A stretch of DNA of 64,000 bases from Chloroflexus aurantiacus J-10-fl (GCF_000018865.1 NC_010175.1:4092001-4156000), one strand, 5' to 3'. Shown: positions 28,806 to 38,224, counted from the stretch's first letter. A program made the numbers and translations. The notes: a model not told the origin generated them from the sequence alone.

Positions 28806-29642
28806 TCACTCTGGCTGCGTGTCGGGCAAATACGCGCTAATGCGTGAGAGGAGAAAATTGCGAATATCGTTACGCAGGTAGCAGAAGGCGCGCACACTGA
28901 TACCGTTAGGCTCGACAACCAGCTCAATCGGACGAATGCGGCGTTCGAGGGGGTGGGGATTGCTATTAGAAGTATACATAATACGCAGGGTAGAACCGGT
29001 AGCCAGTGCAGCAGCCAGTGGCGGCGGGGCTTCCGGTTCAGGGTCATTGGGGCGCAGACCACGCGCAAAACGGAGAACATCACCCAGGGTTATGATACCG
29101 AAGCTAATCATTTCATTGACGAAATGATCAAAGAGTGCGCGTAGGGTCAACACGTCATCCATTGCCCGATGGGTGGGTGCCGGCAGGCCGAACGTCGTGG
29201 CCAGTGCCGCCAGGCTCAGTGAACCGCGACGGATACCGAGGCGTCGGGCCAGTTCGAGGGTGTCGAGCGCCGGGCCGGTAAAGGGTGGATAACCGGCCCG
29301 ACACAGTTCCATATTCAAAAAGGACTCGTCGAAGGGAAGGTTGTGGGCGATACGCACCGCATTCTGACTGAGTTGAACAACCTGTGGCGCAATGTCGGTA
29401 AATAAAGGCGCATTGTTCAGTTCTGCCGGCTGAAGACCGTTAATTTGGGCTGCCTGCGGATCGAGTTCGCGTTCGGGATTAATTAACGTATTAATCCTGC
29501 CCACCTCCTGGCCATGCTCCCAGCGGAGCATGGCCACTTCGCAGATGCGATGACCGGCCTGAATCTCAAGCCCGGTCGTCTCAACATCGAAGAAGATGAG
29601 CGGCACGTCGGTAATGGGTTGTTGTAGTTCAATGCCTGTCAT
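28806..29642 (-). CDS. DnaQ-like 3'-5' exonuclease fused to a WYL domain
   Basis: 278 residues. The exonuclease part (about 10-185) has all DEDDh residues: FFDVETTGLE, HNLPFDESFLN and the THRAMDDVLTL His/Asp. The C-terminal 70 residues (LRIMYTSN...RRIRPIELVVEPNGISVRAFCYLRNDIRNFLLSRI) match a WYL ligand-binding domain. WYL is usually found in transcription regulators of defence and DNA-damage systems. The ATG at 29642 overlaps the TGA of the preceding SH3 gene (ATGA), so the two genes are coupled. The longer frame up to 29705 lies inside that gene and is not used. Confidence 0.88.
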   Translation of the reverse strand: MTGIELQQPITDVPLIFFDVETTGLEIQAGHRICEVAMLRWEHGQEVGRINTLINPERELDPQAAQINGLQPAELNNAPLFTDIAPQVVQLSQNAVRIAHNLPFDESFLNMELCRAGYPPFTGPALDTLELARRLGIRRGSLSLAALATTFGLPAPTHRAMDDVLTLRALFDHFVNEMISFGIITLGDVLRFARGLRPNDPEPEAPPPLAAALATGSTLRIMYTSNSNPHPLERRIRPIELVVEPNGISVRAFCYLRNDIRNFLLSRISAYLPDTQPE

Positions 29643-30889
29643 TGTGTCACCGGCACCTGCGCTGCAACATCGTCGGGAATGCCTAGCAGGCTTGCCTGTA
29701 CCCAACCCTCACGGTCACGAACATTGCGTACTCGATACCAGGTGCCGTCGGCGGTGCGCTCAAACAACTCGACCACCTCATTGACCTCAACCCGATCAAT
29801 TTGCGCACTGGCCGGATCGGCAGCCAGGTAGAGCGGACCGCTGACAAAGACCGTCACGACATTGGCTACCGGTGTTTCGGCAGCGATCAGGTCGGTGACG
29901 GCAATGAGGGTTACGCTGACCCAACCTATTTCATCGCGAACAGTGCGTACATAATACCATTGGGCATTGGGAGTACGGGCCAGGATTTGGACCTGTTCAC
30001 CGGCGTTGATCCCGCCGATCACGTTGTCAATACCCGTGTACGGCAAACTGCGCACATTCCCACCATTGGTGACGGCGACCGGTTGACCGGTAGGCAACGT
30101 TGGGGTTGGGGTTGCCGTTGGCGACGGCGGTGGAGTTGGGGTTGTCTGCGCTGCCGGAGGCTGAGTGGCCGTTGGTGATACGGTAGGTGAAGGTGCCTCT
30201 GCCACGCCACCTGTTTCCCCATAGAAGGCGGACTCGAAGTTTGCCAGCACCTCCAGCTCGGCTTCAGCGCTTACGCTACCGTCTGGTGTGCTGACGACGA
30301 CGGTATAGCGTCGTCCACGCGGTGTTGGATCGCCATCAGGGAGTTTTTCGGTGCGCAAATCACCCCGGTCGCGGCGAATACGAATGGTCTGAGCAGGATC
30401 GATCCAGCTCAGTGGTTGTCCGTCGGCGCGTAGTTCAACTTGCAACTCACTGTCATCAGGCAGACCGGTACTACGCACTCGCACCCCGATGGTCAGCGGA
30501 TCGGCACGGACAATGGCTGCATCTTCTATCGTAATGGTGACCGGTACCGGTGAAGGTGTGGGTGTTGGTGGTGGGCCGGCAGTCTGATCGTTATTTAAGC
30601 TCAATACCAGTATCCCAATTCCCAGACACAGCAATACCGGGATCAGCACAAAGAGGATTTTGGCTGCCAGGGAGAGATTACGCAGTCGATCTTGCCAGCT
30701 TTGTGGTTCTTCCAGCGGTACCGCCGTGTAATCAATCGGCGTTGCCGGAGGAAGTTCCAGTTCAGGTGCCGATTGCTGAGCAGAACGACGGCGACGAATC
30801 AGGATGACGACCAGCAGAATAACGATAAGTCCAAGAATGATAAGCCCGATGGCTAGTGGTGTTGGCATCTGATTGAGCGTTGTTTGCAT
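29639..30889 (-). CDS. Membrane-anchored protein with two SH3 (SH3b) domains
   Basis: 416 residues. A membrane helix near residue 10-30 (LAIGLIILGLIVILLVVILI) and a second at about 80-100 (ILFVLIPVLLCLGIGILVL) come first. An Ig-like part follows, then a Pro/Thr-rich linker (TPTPPPSPTATPTPT). Two bacterial SH3 domains follow (NVRSLPYTGIDNVIGGINAGEQVQILART... and YLAADPASAQIDRVEVNEVVELFERT...). SH3b domains bind cell-wall or protein ligands outside the membrane. The ATG at 30889 has GAGG 6 nt upstream. Function unknown. Confidence 0.85.
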   Translation of the reverse strand: MQTTLNQMPTPLAIGLIILGLIVILLVVILIRRRRSAQQSAPELELPPATPIDYTAVPLEEPQSWQDRLRNLSLAAKILFVLIPVLLCLGIGILVLSLNNDQTAGPPPTPTPSPVPVTITIEDAAIVRADPLTIGVRVRSTGLPDDSELQVELRADGQPLSWIDPAQTIRIRRDRGDLRTEKLPDGDPTPRGRRYTVVVSTPDGSVSAEAELEVLANFESAFYGETGGVAEAPSPTVSPTATQPPAAQTTPTPPPSPTATPTPTLPTGQPVAVTNGGNVRSLPYTGIDNVIGGINAGEQVQILARTPNAQWYYVRTVRDEIGWVSVTLIAVTDLIAAETPVANVVTVFVSGPLYLAADPASAQIDRVEVNEVVELFERTADGTWYRVRNVRDREGWVQASLLGIPDDVAAQVPVTQ

Positions 30890-31231
30890 GCGTAACCTCG
30901 AATACAATCGCTTCGAATGCCTATAATATGCGAATCCGGCAGTATCTGCAACTCGTACTAGCAGAAATAGTAGAATTTATCACAAGATCAGCACTTTCCG
31001 GCATTGGGGCAGCGTTTTATTTCGCCGGCTCGCCAAATCGTCGGTCTGTCAGACGTATCTTGCCCAAAACGATACCGGGGATCGCTCCCAGGGCAGGGCG
31101 ACGCTGTGCACGCGAGAAGGTACAGTCATTCATTGTATTGTTGCTGCGTGAGCGATAGCACGCCGTCGTGGATGATGTACAGGCAAAAATGGCTATAATA
31201 TTGATAGCCGAATAGTAGCACGAGGTTATCC
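30890..31231. other. Intergenic region between divergent genes
   Basis: 342 bp with no gene. TATAAT at 31194-31199 is a candidate -10 for the regulator at 31232, which also has ACGAGG as ribosome site. No other structure seen. Confidence 0.5.
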
Positions 31232-33109
31232 ATGGCGACACCATCCATCCCACCGATTCAGCGTTCGTGGGCACGTTGTCAGGCACGTGGGCTAGACCCG
31301 ACGTGTGCACCGCAAACCGGGATGATTAATCTGAGTGGGTGGAGCCATCTGCAAGCCCTGGTTCGTTCGTCAATAGAAGATTTGTATCAACTTAGTGACC
31401 ATCCCGGTTTTGTGGTGGTCATTTGTGATGATCAGGGAACGATCATCGATATGGCCGGGGATAGCGCCATTATGGCGCAGGCGCAGCAGTATGGGATTGG
31501 ATATGGGATCACGCTGGCCGAGGAGTATGCCGGTACTAATGCAGTTGATCTGGCTTTGCGCGAAGCTCTGCCCTGTCAGACCGCCGGTGATGACCACTAC
31601 TGTCAGTGGTTACAATCGTTTGCGCTGGCTGCGGCACCGATTTTTAGCCCTGATGGTCGGGCATTAGGTGCGCTAGCCATCCTCAGCCTGGCCGAAGAGC
31701 GGCATCCGTATGCGCTTGGAATGGTTATCGCGGCAGCGCAGGCATTTCATAGTCAATTACGTGCTGAACGGTTACTGAACGAAGCGAACGATCAGCTTAC
31801 CGAACTCTACGCGACGCTTGATACGATCAACGAAGGGTTGATCTTTGTTGGCCCTAACGGGGAAATCCGGCGCTTGAGTCGGCGTGTCGCCAGCATTCTG
31901 GGTATCAATGTCCGCTCGGCTGCCGGGCGCCCGCTGACCAGTGTGATTTCACCGCCACCTGCAATTGCCGCTGCGCTCCAGCAACTCAGTACGCTCGAAG
32001 AGCAAGAGGTGATCTGGCAAACACCGACCGGAGCACAGGCGGTTATCTGTGGGGTGCGCCCGGTGTGGGATCGCAGCCGTCGCTACCTGGGCAGTGTGAT
32101 CACGCTGCGACCAACTGAAAGTGTGCGTCAACTCGTCCAACAAGTGGTCGGGGCACGGGCGGCATTTACGTTTCGTGATATTGTTGGTCAGAGTGAGAGT
32201 ATGCGGCAGGCAATGCGCCAGGCGCGGCTGGCGGCTGCCGGTCGGGGGGCAATTTTGTTGCGAGGTGAAGCCGGTGTCGGCAAGGAGATTTTTGCCCAGG
32301 CGATCCACAATGCCAGTAGTCGCGCCGGCGGCCCGTTCATTCGCGTCTCGTGTGCGGCAATTCCTCGCCAGTTGATTGATAGCGAGTTATTTGGGGTGGA
32401 GGGGACGGATCGTCAGCCTGGACGCCCTGGGAAGCTGGAGCTGGCCCATGGAGGCGTATTGTATCTCGAAGCTATCGATGCCCTCTCGTTCGATCAACAG
32501 ACCAGTCTGCTGCGGGTGATAGAGATGGGACGGGTGATCCGTACCGGTGGAGCGCGCCCGATACCGGTTGATGTGCGGGTGATTACCACCGGTCATGGTC
32601 TTGAGCAACTGGTGGAAGAGGGTCGTTTTCGCGCCGATCTGTACGCCCGCCTGAGTGCGTTTGTGGTTGATATTCCACCGCTGCGGCAGCGTGGCGACGA
32701 TATTATCCTGCTGGCTAATCATATGATCCGGCGGTTGAGTGAACAGTTCGGGCGACAAGTGGCGCTCGATCCAGATGCGTTAGCTGCGTTGCGGACGTAT
32801 CCGTGGCCGGGGAATGTCCGTGAACTGGAAGTGGTGCTGGAGCAGATGGTACAGACGAACGCCAAGAGTGTGCTCACGGTGTCGGATTTGCCCCCGGCCA
32901 TTGCTCGCCACACCACACCGTTACTCATCTCTGACAGCCCACGTCTGGCCGAAACCCAGGAGTTGAGTGAACGAGACGCCATCTTACGGGCCGGGCGGGC
33001 AGCGGGCGGGCGGTTAGGCCGGGCAGCCGCGTTGTTGGGGATCAGTCGGGCCACCCTCTGGCGTAAGATGACCCGTTATCGAATTTCGCGTGAGGATATG
33101 GTACCGTAG
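31232..33109 (+). CDS. AcoR-like GAF/PAS-AAA+-Fis regulator with degenerate ATPase motifs
   Basis: 625 residues. N-terminus IQRSWARCQARGLDPTC is typical of AcoR/acetoin-type activators. A GAF domain (about 45-175), a PAS domain (about 190-290), a sigma-54-activator-like AAA+ domain (about 310-545) and a Fis-type helix-turn-helix (GRAAALLGISRATLWRKM) follow. Walker A GEAGVGKE is acceptable. The GAFTGA loop is absent (ELFGVEGTDRQPGRP instead). Walker B reads YLEAIDAL rather than FLDEI, and the sensor I Asn is lost (VITTGHGL). It probably does not remodel sigma-54 holoenzyme and may act as a conventional or ligand-gated regulator. Confidence 0.88.
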   Translation: MATPSIPPIQRSWARCQARGLDPTCAPQTGMINLSGWSHLQALVRSSIEDLYQLSDHPGFVVVICDDQGTIIDMAGDSAIMAQAQQYGIGYGITLAEEYAGTNAVDLALREALPCQTAGDDHYCQWLQSFALAAAPIFSPDGRALGALAILSLAEERHPYALGMVIAAAQAFHSQLRAERLLNEANDQLTELYATLDTINEGLIFVGPNGEIRRLSRRVASILGINVRSAAGRPLTSVISPPPAIAAALQQLSTLEEQEVIWQTPTGAQAVICGVRPVWDRSRRYLGSVITLRPTESVRQLVQQVVGARAAFTFRDIVGQSESMRQAMRQARLAAAGRGAILLRGEAGVGKEIFAQAIHNASSRAGGPFIRVSCAAIPRQLIDSELFGVEGTDRQPGRPGKLELAHGGVLYLEAIDALSFDQQTSLLRVIEMGRVIRTGGARPIPVDVRVITTGHGLEQLVEEGRFRADLYARLSAFVVDIPPLRQRGDDIILLANHMIRRLSEQFGRQVALDPDALAALRTYPWPGNVRELEVVLEQMVQTNAKSVLTVSDLPPAIARHTTPLLISDSPRLAETQELSERDAILRAGRAAGGRLGRAAALLGISRATLWRKMTRYRISREDMVP

Positions 33110-33143
33110 TCCGACGGGTGGTTGTGTTCGAGTTGTGCGCAAC

Positions 33144-33152
33144 TGGTATGAT
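33144..33152 (+). promoter_or_regulatory. Extended -10 promoter of the glycoside hydrolase gene
   Basis: TGG-TATGAT about 53 nt before the ATG at 33205; no clear -35. Confidence 0.4.
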
Positions 33153-33204
33153 GTAACAGGACTACCGTCTGGCAGCATCCCAAACGTTATTGTTGAGACC
33201 CTTT

Positions 33205-34887
33205 ATGCGACAATTGACCGGCCCCTGTCGTCTGGTATTGCTGTGCCTGGTTGCCGGGTTGTTGTGTGCTGACGCGCTCATCCCGCATGATCGGGTTACA
33301 CAACCATTTGCAATCCGCGCCCTGGCGGAGTCGCGTGCAGTTGGGATCAACAGCCATCTCACTACCCGTTACCCCGATTCGGCTACAATGCCAATTCCGG
33401 CGGCGATCCTGGCTGATCTCGGTGTGCAATGGGTGCGCGAAGATTTACACTGGCACCGGATTCAGCCCGATCCCGCCACCTGGGATTGGACATTCAGCGA
33501 TGCCGCACTCTCGGCATTGCACCGGCAGCGCTTGCAGGTACTGGCTGTGTTGGGGCCGGCAGTCGGATGGGCCACGCCCGATCCTACCGATCATCCCAAC
33601 CATATCTCGTTTGCTGCCCCAGACGAGGCCGCATTTGTGGCGTATGTGGCAGCGGTTGTGCAACGTTACCGGCACGTCGTGAAACACTGGCAGGTCTGGA
33701 ATGAGCCGGATCAGGCGTTATTTTGGCGACCGGCTCCCGATCCTGAGCAGTATACGCGCCTGTTGACCGCAACAGCACGGACGATCCGGGCAATTGATCC
33801 AACGGCGACGATTGTGCTGGGAGGGATTAATCCGTTTGAGACCAGTTTTCTGCGGGCGATTGCAGCCTATGGGGGCTGGCATGCCTTTGATGTCATTGCC
33901 ATCCATCCCTATGTCGATCCGCTGAACCCGGTAGAAGGCAACCTGATCGCTGCGGCTGATGGGGTGAGAGCTATTGCCGCGCGCTATGGCTGGAAACCGG
34001 TATGGGCAACTGAAGTTGGCTGGGCAAGTGGGGCGAGCGACCGCGATCCGCTGGCGCTGATTGATGCTGCGCAACAGGCGGCCTATTTGCCGCAGGCGTA
34101 CTATGCCCTCTGGCAGGGCGGAGTCAGCCATGTTTTCTGGTACGCGCTGAAAGATGATCCGCACAACACGTATGGCTTGTTCGCGTATGGCAGCGGACGG
34201 GCCGATTTCAGTCGCGCCAAGCCGGTAGCGGCTGCCCTGCGCGATCTGGCAGCATCTATGCCCACGGTGGACGCAGCTATGCCAGTGACGACCATTCACC
34301 TGCTTGATCGGCAGGTGGCATGGCAACGTCCCGCCCAACCAAATGGATCGATCCGGCAAGCACAGGACGGCTTGCATATTGCGTATCGGTTCACCACCCG
34401 CGCCAATGATTACGTCGCCTTTGAGCTGCGGGAACCAATCGCACTGCCTGCCCATACCAGAGCATTGATGGTGCGTCTGTCTGGCGATGGCAGTGCGCAT
34501 CATCTGCGTCTTTGGGTACGCGACGCCGAGGGTGAACGTTTCGCGCTGACCGTTGGGATGATTGGCCCGGAAGCGGATCAGGTTTTATCGGCGCCAATCG
34601 GGTATCGGGCGCTCCAGTATGGGTATGTTTCTGGTGAGGGCAATCGGCGTCCCGATGCACCACTGGCATTGCAGGCGATTGTGGTTGACGATCAGTATGA
34701 TGGGTGGAGTGGTGTGGGAGAGTTGATCATTGGCGAGATTGCTGCATTGGTCGGTGAAGCCGGTGATGGTAGTTATTACACATTACCGGTCGGCGACACA
34801 CGACCGGGCACTGCATCAGAGATGACAGTCAAGATCACGGCGGGTGCGGCAGTGTGGCTGCGGCACACCATACCGGCGACACGATGA
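33205..34887 (+). CDS. Secreted glycoside hydrolase, clan A TIM barrel (GH39/GH5-like)
   Basis: 560 residues. Signal peptide (LVLLCLVAGLLCADA) from the ATG at 33205. The TIM-barrel region (about 45-345) has GVQWVREDLHWHRIQPDP, acid/base Glu in HWQVWNEPDQ, AIHPYVDP, and nucleophile Glu in VWATEVGWASG. These are the paired glutamates of clan GH-A. The last 200 residues look like a beta-sandwich accessory domain. It acts outside the cell on an unidentified glycan. An upstream TTG (33190) is possible. Confidence 0.85.
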   Translation: MRQLTGPCRLVLLCLVAGLLCADALIPHDRVTQPFAIRALAESRAVGINSHLTTRYPDSATMPIPAAILADLGVQWVREDLHWHRIQPDPATWDWTFSDAALSALHRQRLQVLAVLGPAVGWATPDPTDHPNHISFAAPDEAAFVAYVAAVVQRYRHVVKHWQVWNEPDQALFWRPAPDPEQYTRLLTATARTIRAIDPTATIVLGGINPFETSFLRAIAAYGGWHAFDVIAIHPYVDPLNPVEGNLIAAADGVRAIAARYGWKPVWATEVGWASGASDRDPLALIDAAQQAAYLPQAYYALWQGGVSHVFWYALKDDPHNTYGLFAYGSGRADFSRAKPVAAALRDLAASMPTVDAAMPVTTIHLLDRQVAWQRPAQPNGSIRQAQDGLHIAYRFTTRANDYVAFELREPIALPAHTRALMVRLSGDGSAHHLRLWVRDAEGERFALTVGMIGPEADQVLSAPIGYRALQYGYVSGEGNRRPDAPLALQAIVVDDQYDGWSGVGELIIGEIAALVGEAGDGSYYTLPVGDTRPGTASEMTVKITAGAAVWLRHTIPATR

Positions 34888-35049
34888 ACCGGTCAGGATA
34901 TAGATGACCGAACGCTAACCAGAGATGACAGTCAAGAGCACAGTTGGTGCGGTAGCGTAGCTTCCACGCGCCACTGGCCGTGGAAAGAGTTCTGATGTGG
35001 CATCCACGTGACCAGCACGGTCAACAGCGTAACACGCACCTGGTACGAA

Positions 35050-35197
35050 GCACGGCTGGTGCGGCAGCCATGCTGCCGCACTCCAAACTTCGCAATACGC
35101 GCACAACGAGCGGGCAAGGTACATAATCCAGTGCGTGATGGCACCGCAGATGGTCAGCAGCCATCCCCGTTACTATACCGGCAGCCTGGGAGCAGGC
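35050..35197. repeat. Dispersed repeat family B, long copy a
   Basis: From CACGGCTGGTGCGGCAGC through GCAAGGTACATAATCCAGTG to CAGCCTGGGAGCAGG. Nearly identical to the copy 277 bp downstream; only about eight differences by eye over 148 bp. Confidence 0.85.
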
Positions 35198-35326
35198 TAG
35201 AGCCTATTTCAAAAAACATCTACGAGAAGGTATCTCATTCATTGCCTACCGGTTCCGTAATCGTGACAAGCACACACCATCCTCGTGTCCATCCGGATCA
35301 ACGACGTGACACGCGCCATATCGTGT

Positions 35327-35474
35327 GTACGGCTGGTGCGGCAGCATGGCTGCCGCACTCCAAACTTCGCAACACGCGCACAACGAGCGGGCAAGGTACA
35401 TAATCCAGTGCGTGATGGTACCGCAGATGATCAGCAGCCATCCCCGCTACTATACCGGCAGCCTGGGAGTAGGA
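35327..35474. repeat. Dispersed repeat family B, long copy b
   Basis: Same order of blocks as copy a; the flanks also show related sequence, which suggests a segmental tandem duplication of about 277 bp. Confidence 0.85.
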
Positions 35475-35548
35475 TACACACTCTTCTGCATCCTACCTCC
35501 TCTTTCCTAACTCCTATTTCCTATCTCCTATCTCCTACCCTTCCCCCT

Positions 35549-36775
35549 TCAACCCGCGAACGACTCAATCACCGCCTGATACAACTCAATCGTCTGGCGG
35601 GCAATTGCGTCCCAGCTAAATACCTGTTCGACCCGACGCCGACCAGCCTGACCGAACTGATAACGCAGGTCGGGATTGGCCAGCAGACGATTGATCGCAG
35701 CCGCCAGATCTGCCGAGAATGCGGCGGGATCGACGGGATCGAAACTGCCCGGCTTAAGATTGGGATCGACCAGCAACCCCGTCTCTTCAGGAATGACAAC
35801 CTCTTTGATACCACCGACCGCCGAAGCCACCACAGCCGTCTCACAGGCCATCGCCTCAAGATTGATAATGCCGAACGGCTCGTACACACTCGGACAACAG
35901 AAGACGGCGGCGTGCGAGTAGAATTGAATCACATCCTGGCGGGGAAGCATCTCGCGAATCCAGATCACACCGGGACGGTGGGCGCTCACGGCGGCGACCC
36001 GTTCCTCCATCTCGATCCCGATCTCTTTCGTATCAGGAGCGCCGGCGCAGAGCACGATTTGCGCTGTCGGGTCGATGTGCGGGATGGCATTCACCAGATG
36101 GATAATCCCTTTCTGGCGCGTAATCCGTCCGACGAAGAGCACGAAGGGGCGGGTTGGATCAACGCCGTACCGTTCAAGGGCATCGGTTGCGCTGGTTTTC
36201 CGGTACTCGTTGAGATCGATCCCGTTGTAGATGACGTGGACACGCTCTGGATTGATATTAAACAGGCGCAGAATATCGGCGCGGGTCTCTTTGGAAACGG
36301 CGATCACGGCATGGGCCTGCTCAATCGCCGTGCGTTCGATCCACGAGCTAAGATGGTAGGCGTTGCCCAGTTGTTCAACCTTCCAGGGGCGTAATGGTTC
36401 GAGCGAGTGGATGGTTAATACGTAGGGAATCCCCCATAGCTTGCTGGCGAACAGACCCGCCAGGTCGGTGTACCAGGTATGACAATGAACCACGCTGGCG
36501 TCGAGCGTATCTTTTGCCATCGCCAGCGAGCGGGCAACTGCGTCGACCGCACCGGCAAAGCGGGGATCGGTATTCTGGCGTGCCTCTTCCCAGCGGGGAT
36601 AGCCGCGCACCTTCAGGTTGGCTGTGTCAACGTGTTGGTCGCCAAAGCAACGAACTTCAACCGGTACCATCCGGCTAAGCGCCTGGCTCAGATACTCGAC
36701 GTGGACACCGGCTCCGCCATAAATATACGGTGGGTACTCATTCGTAAAGAGGGCCACACGGCGCAGTTCAGGCAT
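35549..36775 (-). CDS. glgA: Glycogen synthase / GT4 glycosyltransferase (actinobacterial GlgA type)
   Basis: 408 residues. The N-terminus VALFTNEYPPYIYGGAGVHVEYL has the GGAGVHV nucleotide-sugar loop. LTIHSLEPLRPWK and GRITRQKGIIHLV follow. The retaining-GT4 motif CPSVYEPFGIINLEAMA has the E-x7-E pair. It matches the shorter glycogen synthase type of actinobacteria and Chloroflexota, which uses ADP- or UDP-glucose. ATG at 36775 with AGAGG upstream. Divergent from the LysE gene. Confidence 0.88.
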   Translation of the reverse strand: MPELRRVALFTNEYPPYIYGGAGVHVEYLSQALSRMVPVEVRCFGDQHVDTANLKVRGYPRWEEARQNTDPRFAGAVDAVARSLAMAKDTLDASVVHCHTWYTDLAGLFASKLWGIPYVLTIHSLEPLRPWKVEQLGNAYHLSSWIERTAIEQAHAVIAVSKETRADILRLFNINPERVHVIYNGIDLNEYRKTSATDALERYGVDPTRPFVLFVGRITRQKGIIHLVNAIPHIDPTAQIVLCAGAPDTKEIGIEMEERVAAVSAHRPGVIWIREMLPRQDVIQFYSHAAVFCCPSVYEPFGIINLEAMACETAVVASAVGGIKEVVIPEETGLLVDPNLKPGSFDPVDPAAFSADLAAAINRLLANPDLRYQFGQAGRRRVEQVFSWDAIARQTIELYQAVIESFAG

Positions 36776-36793
36776 AGCAAGCCTCTTCTCTCA

Positions 36794-36822
36794 TGGTATG
36801 ATGAACTCGTTTCTTCAGTATA
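36794..36822. promoter_or_regulatory. Overlapping divergent promoters of lysE-like and glgA genes
   Basis: Plus strand: TGG-TATGAT (36794-36802) for the LysE gene. Minus strand: TATACT (36817-36822) for glgA. Predicted start points fall within a few bases of each other near 36810, so the two polymerases would compete. Confidence 0.4.
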
Positions 36823-36890
36823 CATGGTTTTGCGCCAACAAGAACAGCCTGGATCGCATATCATGTCATGCACCGGAGAGGATATCTGCA

Positions 36891-37508
36891 ATGCTTGAGT
36901 TATTCGTTCGCGGTCTTTTGTTTGGGCTGGCGATTGCGGCACCGGTCGGGCCGATTGGCTTGCTCTGTATCAGGCGCACGATAACCGACGGGCGATTAAC
37001 CGGTTTCATCAGCGGGTTAGGCGCTGCCACGGCGGATGCGCTCTACGGCAGTATTGCCGCGCTGGGTTTACAGGCGATGAGCCTGATCCTGCTTGGGCTA
37101 AGTTCCCTGCTTCAGCTTGCAGGTGGTATCGCCTTGATCTGGATCGGCCTGACAATCATGCTTGCCCGACCTGACCCGGTTATTGCCCAACCGACCATCA
37201 CCCGGCGAGGCTTGCTTGGCGCATATCTCTCAACCTTCTTTCTTACACTGACCAACCCGGCGACCATCTTGATCTTCACCGTTATCTTTGCCGGTTTGGG
37301 CCTGGGTACTGCCGGTAACTGGCTCAACGGGATGACGCTGGTTGCCGGGGTTGCCTTCGGCTCGGCGCTCTGGTGGACGTTGTTGAGCAGTGGGGTTGCG
37401 CTGGTACGCGGGCGGGTGACCGTGCCGGTGTTGCGGGTGATCAATCTGGTGTCAGGGTTGGTGATTATCGGGTTTGGGGTAGCCGCCTTGTTGAGTAGAG
37501 GCCTGTGA
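36891..37508 (+). CDS. LysE/RhtB-family exporter
   Basis: 205 residues with six hydrophobic helices. The signature FGLAIAAPVGPIGLLCIRRT is typical of amino-acid exporters of the LysE family, as is TNPATILIFTVIFAGLG. The ATG at 36891 is chosen (GGAGAGG upstream) over an in-frame start at 36798, which is inside the promoter. Its TGA overlaps the ATG of the next gene. Confidence 0.9.
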   Translation: MLELFVRGLLFGLAIAAPVGPIGLLCIRRTITDGRLTGFISGLGAATADALYGSIAALGLQAMSLILLGLSSLLQLAGGIALIWIGLTIMLARPDPVIAQPTITRRGLLGAYLSTFFLTLTNPATILIFTVIFAGLGLGTAGNWLNGMTLVAGVAFGSALWWTLLSSGVALVRGRVTVPVLRVINLVSGLVIIGFGVAALLSRGL

Positions 37509-38158
37509 TGACGTACACAGTGATTGTAGCAAATGCACCGGCGATTGATCTCACGCCGTACCAGCGGTTGCTGACGCTTGCCGACCGGCTGATTGCCGCA
37601 GATGGCGGCGGTACTGCCCTGTTTGCCGGCGGCTACACGCCGCACGTGATCATTGGTGATCTCGACTCAATTGCTGCGGAAGCGCTGACTGCGTATCAGG
37701 CACAAGGGGTCGCGATTGAACGGCATCGCCCCGACAAAGACGAGACCGATCTCGAACTGGCGTTGCTGGCCGCAGCCGCTATGGGTGCGACCCGGATCGA
37801 CGTGATCGGGGCACTGGGTGGACGTTGGGATCAATCGCTGGCGAACGTCATGTTGTTGGGGATGCCGGAGCTGCGTGGCCGCCGGGTTCGTCTGCTCGAC
37901 GTTCCGCAACAAATTTGGCTGGTGGATCGTGAGAGTATCATCCCCGGCCTCGTAGGTGATACCGTCTCGTTGCTGCCGTTTGGCGGCGATGCCCACGGTA
38001 TCACGACCGCAGGACTGGCCTATCCGCTTACGAATGGAACGCTTTACCATGACCGGGCACGTGGCGTGAGCAATGTTATCAATAACCTGCCGGCGCGCGT
38101 TTCGGTTGGGCAGGGCATGCTGCTAGTGGTACTGACGACGCAGGCTGAGCCAGTGTAG
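37508..38158 (+). CDS. Thiamine pyrophosphokinase
   Basis: 216 residues. It transfers pyrophosphate from ATP to thiamine to make thiamine diphosphate. Motifs: LIAADGGGTALF, IIGDLDSI, PDKDETDLELAL and GGRWDQSLANVMLL; the C-terminal beta-sandwich has GDTVSLLPFGGDAHGI and GVSNVI. Coupled to the LysE gene by TGATG. An earlier GTG (37505) is in frame but the ATG fits better. Confidence 0.93.
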   Translation: MTYTVIVANAPAIDLTPYQRLLTLADRLIAADGGGTALFAGGYTPHVIIGDLDSIAAEALTAYQAQGVAIERHRPDKDETDLELALLAAAAMGATRIDVIGALGGRWDQSLANVMLLGMPELRGRRVRLLDVPQQIWLVDRESIIPGLVGDTVSLLPFGGDAHGITTAGLAYPLTNGTLYHDRARGVSNVINNLPARVSVGQGMLLVVLTTQAEPV

Positions 38159-38224
38159 GGAGTTGGTCTGCGCCGGTGTGCCACAGGCGACGAATAGCCT
38201 TGCGTTTTCGAGAGGAATATCGCA

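Larger units (their letters stand above)
34888..35548. other. Gene-free region with duplicated family B repeat
   Basis: 661 bp. It holds two long copies of family B listed separately, and a CT-rich stretch (TCCTATCTCCTATCTCCTAC near 35505-35540). No supported gene. Confidence 0.7.
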
